Part shown: positions 57,316 to 64,000 of the stretch, piece by piece
Position numbering within the stretch: position 1 is the first letter of the stretch
How the letters are laid out: each line of letters begins with the position of its first letter
DNA from: Platerodrilus igneus
Taxonomy: Eukaryota; Arthropoda; Insecta; Coleoptera; Lycidae
DNA length: 64,000 nucleotides
Reading direction: 5' to 3'
Assembly (NCBI GenBank): GCA_036346225.1
Contig: JARFIW010000905.1
Span: 62,001-126,000 of the forward strand
Position numbers and translations under genes: made by a program
Notes under the pieces: generated by a model
The model's database searches: none
What the model was told of the DNA's origin: nothing
The model's input: the letters and a program-made list of their open reading frames with translations, nothing else

Positions 57316-58257
57316 CTAGCAAACATTATTTTTATCGATCCAGCTATTGTGTACGTTAGAGAAGCCTAACCATTTTACAAAAACTTTATTTCCACTCTTT
57401 CTTAGGACTTTTTCTACCAGGTAAATTTCTGAATGTTTAACCTTTTGCAACTCCATTTCATAAAATGCACCTGTGCTTTCTTTCTCGTCTTGATCTTCTA
57501 ATATATATGTTGTCGGATTGGTTACGTTTACCTTTTTAATCTTAAAAATTTCATTTGACCAGTTTGGCGTGTAACCTTTCGTAAATGCTTCCCTGTGTTT
57601 ACTAATCCTCACACTGTCTTTAATTGAATATTTTGGTATTTTGGTTGCAAGTTTGATGTGGGTAAATGATGATTTAAGAATAGTTTTTTCATTTGATTTA
57701 TCAACTTTTACAGGTTTGACTCCGATAGTATTGTGAACTGTATTGTTGTATTGTTTCACAATATCGCTTAAATTTTTTATCCAATTGTAAGAACCGTTCA
57801 GGTTAAACAAACGCCACATTTTTCTTTTTAAAGTTCTAATTACACGTTCCACAATGCATGCTTTCTTTGTAGAAAAAACACTATCATGGTTTATGCCATA
57901 TGTCTGCATTAAGGATTGAAAGTATTTGTTATAATATCCTTTACCAAAATCAGACTGCAAATTTCTTGGTGGATTTTTAAATTTATTTAAAATTGTTTTC
58001 ATTGCAGCAGTAACATCAATACCCGTCTTACTTTTAAGTGGTACAGCCCATACGTATTTGGAGAAACAATCAATAACTACTAAAATGTATTTAAATCTTT
58101 TGTTTGTTTGCGAATATGGTAGCAATTCAATCAAATTGGTCTGATGAAGGTCATTTAAACCTTTTACTAACACTTTGTATCTTTTGAAATTTATTCTTGC
58201 TGGTTTATGAAGTTCATTTACTATATCCTCTTTCACTTTTGATTGAGCAACTATCAT
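57316..58257 (-). CDS. Maverick integrase with chromodomain
   Basis: 313 codons, open. It is a retrovirus-like integrase of the Maverick type. Core: RFKYILVVIDCFSKYVWAVP, LQSDFGKGYYNKYF (second catalytic Asp), KACIVERVIRTLKRKMW (catalytic Glu). In the first motif Mavericks normally have an Asp (DLV/DLI); here QTNLIELL has Asn at that place, so activity may be lost. After a linker, a chromodomain (SEIYLVEKVLRKSGNKVFVKWLGF) forms the C-terminus. The N-terminal HHCC finger is missing or reduced (KVKEDIVNELHKPARINF is what remains before the core). It would insert the element with 6-bp duplications. Confidence 0.9.
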   Translation of the reverse strand: MIVAQSKVKEDIVNELHKPARINFKRYKVLVKGLNDLHQTNLIELLPYSQTNKRFKYILVVIDCFSKYVWAVPLKSKTGIDVTAAMKTILNKFKNPPRNLQSDFGKGYYNKYFQSLMQTYGINHDSVFSTKKACIVERVIRTLKRKMWRLFNLNGSYNWIKNLSDIVKQYNNTVHNTIGVKPVKVDKSNEKTILKSSFTHIKLATKIPKYSIKDSVRISKHREAFTKGYTPNWSNEIFKIKKVNVTNPTTYILEDQDEKESTGAFYEMELQKVKHSEIYLVEKVLRKSGNKVFVKWLGFSNVHNSWIDKNNVC

Positions 58258-58305
58258 AATACTTTTTTCTAATCAGGATTTATTAAATACAATTAATAAA
58301 TACTT

Positions 58306-58608
58306 CTATATTTGAATGTCGAGGGCTCCACTTGCTTTGAAAGGAACTTTTAATTCGAAATCAAGAAACATTGTGGTATTGTTTATGATAGCACCGCTGT
58401 CAGGAAAGCTAATTACATCCATACGTTTAAGCAAAAAACCTTGTAACTGTGCAATTACATAACTTTTTTCGTTTATAAGAATTTCAATGTCTCGCGGGTA
58501 TCCTTTAATATTCTCAATGACTGCTTCCTCATAAGGAAAATCATAATTATGTTTAATGTTGAAAATAAGGAATGTCTTGTCACCGTCGAGGAATGTACTG
58601 GAGTAAAA
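58306..58608 (-). pseudogene. C-terminal fragment of an unidentified Maverick protein
   Basis: A 100-codon open stretch without a start codon, in the same frame as and directly after the polymerase stop at 58609-58611. It begins FYSSTFLDGDKTFLIFNI and ends KVPFKASGALDIQI. It does not look like polymerase and may be the end of a structural (capsid-type) protein joined to the polymerase by the internal deletion. The identification is open. Confidence 0.4.
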
Positions 58609-60253
58609 CTAAAAAGGTTTATTGCAAAAGTGACAGTGAAGGGCAAATTTAAATGCTGACTTTTGTTCTTCTGTTAAAGGATTTATAGGTTTTGGGTTAC
58701 AGAAAATTTTTTTCGTCGTTTCTGAAATCAGTTTCAAATGAGCAACAAACCATTCTATACAATCCTTTCCGCGATACAATTGAAATTTGGAATATTTATT
58801 ATCATACGAGCATTTCAAATAGTACGCTACACTAAAGGGTATATGCCTTTGGTAACGGACTGTGTTTAATATTACCTCCGGCTCATTGCATAGTTCTAAT
58901 ATACATTCGAGATCTGCATAAACTACAAATGATACTTTTTCTTGATAGTGGAAATGTTTAAATGTTAGATACTTTTCGGATTCTTCGGATAATCTTATTG
59001 AGCAAGTATTCTGTTTTTCGCAATAATTCGAATGATGCTGTACTAAAATTATTTAAACATCTATAACAAAAAAATGTTCTATGGTGATGTGAAGACAACT
59101 GTTTTGCAAATAATTGTGACATCCTTATCCAAGTAAAATGAAAGTGATTCTCATTAGCATTTGTCGGACGAGAATATTGTAAGGAATCAATATTTAAAAC
59201 AAACAGATTAATAGGTTCTAATTTTTAAAAATTTTCACTTAAACAAAATGGCAGTATTTTAGTATTTTCTATACAATATAGGTTAATTGCGAGATTGTTA
59301 AGCTTCTCAATTTTTTTATGTCTCTTAATGCAATTGGAAACTGAATTGAATTGTAGCGTAATACTGTAGCAAAATGTGGATAACTAAATATTCTCTAACT
59401 ATTTTGTTTAGCAGGATATAAAGCGGAAACCAAGGCCCAAAGAATGCAATGTTGGTCGTTATTTATTACATTTACCACAGCTCGTTTTTTTGCTATAAAG
59501 TCCGGAACTGGAACAAACATTGAACACTCTCCTTTAAGCGGATCATGATTGTTTATATTTACCTTCAAGTTTAAAACTTCTTGGATTGCCCAACCTGAAT
59601 CCTTTTCACTAAATTCGTTCAATTGCTTCGAAATCTTGTCCAATAAGTTCTCCTTATACCACTGCTTTTGAGATTGGTGTTTATATCGACGTGACGATTT
59701 GCAGTAGGAAACGTCTTCGAATCTATTTCACCAGTTGTAGGCTTAACAAGGTTAGCGGACAATATTACATTAACTTTCAACATTGACTTTTTTAAGCAAG
59801 CAACAATCTTGCGTTTAAAACTAGCGAACGCCTTGTCTAAGACCACTAGAGTATCTCTATAACTTAAATTGGTAATAAGTTCCGTAATTATTCGACTTCC
59901 AAAACATGATTGTACATCATGCCAAATCAAATTTTTTCGAATATGACCTCTAGAAAGCGTCGCATCAATCCCTTTACCTTGATATTCCAAAGAGCGCTTC
60001 AAGTGCCTCAATCGTACAAGGTAACTTTTAAGATGTGTCAATTAGATTCAAGCCTACTAGTATTTTCCTGATGATTGTCTTCGTATACCTTATTTCTAAT
60101 CGCAAGCTTTAATAAACTTATATTTGCTTTTATAATTACCATGTGCTTCGTTATTTCGTCGGCTGATCTGATTAGATTCACGCATTTCACAGTCAACTTT
60201 AAAATAGCGTTACTAATCTCGGCTACTGTTTCAGAATTCATGATTCTATACAA
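58609..60253 (-). pseudogene. DNA polymerase B, N-terminal half, truncated
   Basis: Minus-strand pieces: N-terminal region (60253-59619), then SGWAIQEVLNLKVNINNHDP and KRAVVNVINNDQHCILWAL (59643-59395), a FFCYRCLNNF zinc-type segment (about 59060-59085), SFVVYADLECIL (about 58905-58940), which fits the first exonuclease motif (D-x-E), and YSKFQLYRGKDCIEWFVAHL to HCHFCNKPF at 58609. This order matches Maverick protein-primed polymerases up to their zinc-binding CHxC motif. The polymerase motifs (palm, DTD) are gone. Several shifts break the remainder, so it is inactive. Confidence 0.82.
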
Positions 60254-60316
60254 ATCACTACACTACTTAATATATGTAGAGCTTTATTTACTATTTATAC
60301 AAAAATATCATCTGAC

Positions 60317-60880
60317 GTAAGTAAAATAACTGTAAAAGAATTAGCATACAATCAAAATAATTGCACAGCGAATTGCGTTGAATGCAATTGTTAAAAAAAA
60401 TCACCTTTAATTACGTTTTATTCATAATGATTTTCAAGCTTGAATGGGTTTAATTCTTGAAAGAATAATCAGCAGAAAAATTAATACTGAATTTTAATTT
60501 CTAAGAACAACAAAAATCCAGTTTAATAAGGAAAGTATTTGTTTTCGCGTTTTATTAACACTTGCATTGACACACAACAACTTCGCATTATTTTCATTCA
60601 GCTGTGTTTACGGAAAAAATGTGCTTGCTCCAGTAAGCAAAACAACTGTAAAAGAATTAGCATACAATCAAAATAATTGCATAGCGAATTGCTTTGAATG
60701 CAATTGTTAAAAAAATCAACTTTATTTACGTTTTTATTTAAAATGATTTTCAAGCTTAAATGGTTTAATTCTTAAAAGAATTTTCAGCAGAAAAATTAAT
60801 ACTGAATTTTAATTTTCAACAACAACCTTGCATCATTTTCGTTCAGCTGTGTTTACGGAAAAAATTTGCTTGCTCGCAAT
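60317..60880 (+). repeat. Tandem duplication in the Maverick (about 316 + 245 bp)
   Basis: Both copies start GTAAG(T/C)AAAA(T/C)AACTGTAAAAG and end in CAGCTGTGTTTACGGAAAAA followed by TTGCTTGC; the second begins about 60634 and lacks some 70 bp present in the first. Confidence 0.8.
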
Positions 60881-61290
60881 ATAGTAATAAAATGTTCTTA
60901 TACGACCTTTGATTTATGCTATGTGTACAGAAAATACGCTAGCATTACAGCGCTATTTTTGTGGTTGCATATAAAAATTTTTCAGAAAAATAAAGTAAAT
61001 TTGAAAAAGTCTCAAATTAAACTGTCAATGTTGTTTAATAATTTACATACACACACTCATGGTTTTTTCAAAAAACCAGTATTAAAAAAACATTCTGCAG
61101 TTTTATCATAATACAATTAACATCATGCAATTTGATTTATTGAAAGCTATATATAGCAGTACCTTGAGAATTAAAGAATTTTATAATGCAGCATGAATCA
61201 TGTAAACGCAATTACTACATACCTATATATGAATATAAAGTCAATTTTGTTAAGTTTTACTGAAAAATAAATTATGCCAGCAGTAATCTA

Positions 61291-61675
61291 AAACTTATTC
61301 TATATATTACTGTATTAGTTAAGGGTCATTTGCATTGAATTATTTTAAACGAAATTAATTTAATTTAGGTTATTTATTTTTTACTATGTGCTTTCATTGA
61401 CAATGAATCCAATTCGTTATTTCTGCTGAGGCATAATTATATATATTCAGGGATTTAAATACAAGAAAACCGAGCTTGTGTGCAAAGAAAATGCGGTTTT
61501 TGCACTTGTTACTTATTCTATATTACTGTATTAGTTAAGGGGCATTTGCATTGCATTATTTTAAACGAAATTAAACTAATTTAGGTTTTTTTACTATGTG
61601 CTTTCGTTGCAATTTGTTTTCAGACAATGAATCCAATTCGTTATTTCTGCTGAGGCATAATTATATTTGCTTACA
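61291..61675 (+). repeat. Tandem duplication in the Maverick (about 220 + 165 bp)
   Basis: Both copies carry ATTACTGTATTAGTTAAGG and GAATCCAATTCGTTATTTCT. The junction segment with AGGGATTTAAATACAAG (about 61450-61505) is also found near the left end at about 56755-56815, so sequence was copied between distant parts of the element. Confidence 0.75.
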
Positions 61676-61880
61676 TACTGTTTTTTATTCATTAGAATAG
61701 ATTACAGAGCTGAATATATATATAACATTTGCAATTTTTTCAGAAAACGATGCAAATTTTTAATTTTTTCTAACAGGTCAGTTTATTATTTAATATAAAT
61801 ACTTCATGTAGATTTTACCAACAGTATTCAATCAGATTTCTTGTATAATTATTAGTTACTACTACTAGCAACTTTAAAAA

Positions 61881-62358
61881 ATGAGTAACTTATTATCATC
61901 GATCAAAAATGGTAGTAGTAGTACCAACGTAAAGGTTATAGAACAATTTATATTACATTCTAACGAAAACTTGATTAAAGAAGTTTTTGGTTCTTCACCT
62001 CAACTTGACACTGCTGCTATTTTTGATAGTGATGTAATAGATACATCACGGTAAGTGCTTTTTCACATTTATACATGTGTTTTAAAACACTACTAATTTA
62101 TAAGTTACATTAGAGTAGGATCAAAAAACCATTCTGGAAATTCTGGATCGTTGGCACATTTTGATCCTCTAAAAAACATCAGGTAGTATACAAAAGAAAA
62201 GGTGAACCTACAATAATCTTTTATGTTATGCTCACAGATCTGGCAAAAACATGTTGGCTATGAAAAAGTTATGTGCAGGACCTAATATAGCTGTTTGCGG
62301 TAAAAATGACAAATCCTACGAAGATGACACAGTAGAGTTGCTTAACGCATTTAAATAG
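61881..62358 (+). CDS. Putative two-exon small gene in the Maverick
   Basis: ATG at 61881 (MSNLLSSIKNGSSSTNVKV). Exon 1 runs to 62050 and is followed by GTAAGT; the segment 62051-62237 ends in CTCACAG; exon 2 continues RSGKNMLAMKKLCAGPNI to TAG 62356-62358. Joining gives 96 codons in phase. The first exon is Ser-rich and acidic later. Past the stop, another frame (to about 62505) continues with a charged helix (KREELVAREQQILQEREL) that may be the original C-terminus, so a one-base change may have truncated the protein. Product unknown; it lies on the strand opposite to integrase and polymerase. Confidence 0.5.
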
Positions 62359-62754
62359 CGTGGAGAGAAGCTACTGCGTCGTCTAGATTTGGAGCTAGAA
62401 ATAATAAAGCAAAAAGAGAGGAACTGGTTGCGAGGGAGCAGCAGATACTTCAAGAACGGGAGTTAATAAATACTTTTTCATTTATAAATAGTTAGATTTT
62501 AACTGTAAATAGTTAGATCAAAATATTCAACAATTTGTAAATAAAAGTATTTTATAAAAGTTTCTCTTTTGAAACAAGACTTTCTCTAAACAAGGTAGTA
62601 ACCTCAAAGTAAAACACACATAAATCAGAACCCACTTTAATTAAATACATCATTCTTTATACAATCGACTTAGATGTGTTATAATAAAATAAACAGTAAA
62701 GAACAAGATGTATATTATTATAATAATAAACTAATTTCTTAGATTAGTGACATA

Positions 62755-63051
62755 TTATTCTGAAAATTCTATGTTGACAGTTAGACCGATCGATCCCTTA
62801 CTAGTTCTGTATACGTGTTTGTTCAAGCCAATACTTTCATTTAATTGTTGCACTCCATGTACTTGAAGGTATTCAAAATATCTCAATGGCAATATACTCT
62901 TAAACTCTTCTGTTTCCACCAATACTTTTTCTCCATATTTTGTCTTGACTGTTTCCACTTTTAAAACTTCAAACCTCTTATTCACAACAAGATCTTTTAA
63001 ATTTACATAAGGTTTGCGATATGTGGTTTTATTAAGAGTATTAAAATCCAT
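62755..63051 (-). CDS. Small conserved-looking Maverick protein
   Basis: 98 codons, ATG at 63051 just inside the right terminal repeat. Features: KRFEVLKVETVKTKYGEKVL, a beta-rich block with TKYG, and FKSILPLRYFEYL. The pattern of strands with a T-K-x-G turn and LPxR resembles small OB-fold-like proteins that I have seen in virus-like elements; the role is a guess (single-strand DNA binding). It is intact and placed to be driven from a promoter in the terminal repeat. Confidence 0.5.
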   Translation of the reverse strand: MDFNTLNKTTYRKPYVNLKDLVVNKRFEVLKVETVKTKYGEKVLVETEEFKSILPLRYFEYLQVHGVQQLNESIGLNKHVYRTSKGSIGLTVNIEFSE

Positions 63052-63191
63052 ATTGCATTTCTTCGACTAATTAAATTAATATTAGAAGCAATCTCCTTAT
63101 ATAGCAGATTACCACCATGTGCGTACTTTGCCAACCTACTTTTCAACCTATCACAAGAGTGAACACACATTTTGAATTGATACCGGCCCAT
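63003..63191 (-). other. Reading frame starting inside the Maverick terminal repeat
   Basis: On the minus strand an ATG at 63191 starts MGRYQFKMCVHSCDRLKSRL and stays open through AKYAHGGNLLYKEIASNINL to the inner edge of the repeat. The left repeat has the same frame from about 56570 (MGRFQFKMFVHSCDRLKSRL). Both copies remain open despite substitutions. It may be a real short peptide or a constrained promoter/leader. Confidence 0.4.
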
Positions 63192-63799
63192 GTGTATTTG
63201 CAGTCTCTAAACATAAGTAAAAAACATAAATCAGAATCCACTTTAATGAAACACAATTGACTTGAATGCGATATTTTGCATATGGCTTACTTTATAACTT
63301 CTCGCTAGAAAACCGAATTCAAAACAGCTCCACATTTTCTCTGCACTTACATTTTTCAACATACGTGCGTGTGTGTTTTGAAGTATGTTCCATTGAAAGT
63401 AATATAAAGCCGGTTTGACTTCAAAACGTGCCCACACGTATTTTACATTGAAAGTATAAAAGACCGGTCTGAATTCAAAACGGTGCACGTGTAACTTCTC
63501 GCTAGAAAACCGAATTCAAAACAGCTACACATTTTTCTCTGCACTTACATTTTTCAACATACGTGTGTTTTGAAGTATGTTCCATTGAAAGTAATATAAA
63601 GCCGGTCTGACTTTAAAACGTGCCCACAAGTATTTTACATTTGAAAGTATATAAGACCGGTCTGAATTCATGTTTTCACAATTATTTTACATTGAAAGTA
63701 TATAAGGCCGGTCTGAATTCAAGACGGTGCACATGTTTTTTACATATGTAAAATACGTGTGGGCACGTTTTGAATTCAGACCGGCCTTACCACACTACT
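63061..63799 (-). repeat. Maverick right terminal inverted repeat
   Basis: Inverse of 56140-56700 but longer, because a segment of about 197 bp is duplicated in tandem (63295-63491 and 63492-63688, both starting TAACTTCTCGCTAGAAAACC). It ends CCACACTACT. Confidence 0.9.
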
Positions 63800-63805
63800 A
63801 GTAAC
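63800..63805. repeat. Maverick target-site duplication AGTAAC, right
   Basis: Identical to 56134-56139. Confidence 0.92.
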
Positions 63806-64000
63806 GTATAAGACGTAATTAAAGTAGTACCTGAATCGGTTAGGTATCAACAGACATTTTCATTCAAAGATTCAACTAATCTCTTGCAAAAAATTTTGGG
63901 CCTTCAGTGGCATCCGTCATTGGACGAATTTTTTTATGTAGTAAATCCGGTTGATCGGATTTGTACTAAAAGACACATTGTTTCGGAAATAGCACATATC
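63806..64000 (+). pseudogene. pol: BEL/Pao RT/RNase H, continuation beyond the Maverick
   Basis: After the duplication, plus-strand translation gives FSFKDSTNLLQKILGLQWHP and KRHIVSEIA, the region that follows YVDD in BEL/Pao RTs (the LGL-x-W block and the start of the RxxLS-x-I block). It is the downstream half of the frame interrupted at 56133. One TAA lies in frame shortly after the junction. The element runs off the window edge; its 3' LTR should lie beyond 64000. Confidence 0.85.

Larger units (their letters stand above)
60254..61880. other. Maverick non-coding region with tandem duplications
   Basis: Two long imperfect tandem duplications (separate entries). The frame 60866-61111 has no recognisable content. 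Confidence 0.55.
56140..63799. mobile_element. Maverick/Polinton DNA element, internally deleted
   Basis: 7660 bp with inverted ends starting AGTAGTGTGG, a 6-bp duplication, a chromodomain integrase and the N-terminal half of a protein-primed DNA polymerase B. Complete Mavericks are usually 15-20 kb and also carry capsid, protease and packaging ATPase genes; those are absent or not recognised. The long terminal repeats (561 bp left, about 739 bp right) remain. It interrupts the BEL/Pao RT. Known members are virus-like self-synthesising elements; this copy cannot be autonomous. Confidence 0.92.

Overview
The window is eukaryotic, very AT-rich and almost entirely transposable-element sequence. 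The element families (an errantivirus-like Gypsy with an env remnant, BEL/Pao, a Penelope-like element with GIY-YIG, an I/LOA/R1-group LINE, a Maverick/Polinton, a Crypton-like tyrosine recombinase gene) and the core promoters (TATA box followed about 30 bp later by TCAGT) fit an arthropod, most likely an insect. No bacterial gene, tRNA, rRNA or CRISPR array was seen, and no ordinary host gene could be supported. Family calls come from reading translations and motifs by eye; no database was searched.

Layout. (1) 722-9730: a young, complete Gypsy element (+ strand) with near-identical 554/553 bp LTRs, CGGG target duplication, PBS, PPT, gag, protease, RT-RNase H-integrase and the C-terminal part of an env-like protein. 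(2) 10431-11425: a decayed Crypton-like tyrosine recombinase gene (-) with a 49-nt putative intron. (3) 15185-16968: a broken gene block (-) with a pipsqueak-type HTH and an A32-like packaging ATPase. (4) 19533-22000: a Penelope-like element (+). (5) 23177-53389: apparently one old Gypsy element (-), expanded to about 30 kb by later insertions. Its LTR copies lie at 23177-23813 and 52645-53385 and are flanked by ATTT on both outer sides. Its gag (50.7-52.0 kb) and pol (40.2-43.2 kb) are separated by a 7.25 kb LINE (43235-50486) with a perfect 13-bp target duplication. The same interval holds a 7.3 kb LTR element with 2 kb LTRs and a collapsed pol (27072-34366), a 4.3 kb element with about 735 bp inverted ends (34408-38744) that carries a second inverted-repeat element, and (TA)n tracts. 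(6) 53401-64000: a BEL/Pao element (+) split by a 7660-bp internally deleted Maverick/Polinton (56140-63799) with a perfect AGTAAC duplication. BEL coding resumes at 63806 and leaves the window.

How the parts relate. The region is a stack of insertions: BEL/Pao was probably entered by the old Gypsy just before its gag start codon and by the Maverick inside its reverse transcriptase; the old Gypsy was then entered by the LINE and probably by the 27-38.7 kb pair. Nearly every reading frame is broken. Between the two 2 kb LTRs many of the differences are one-base homopolymer length changes, so some frameshifts may be uncorrected long-read errors rather than biological decay. The most unusual contents are the HTH_psq/A32-ATPase remnant, the deleted Maverick with a spliced small gene and a reading frame inside its terminal repeats, the Crypton-like gene and the nested architecture itself.
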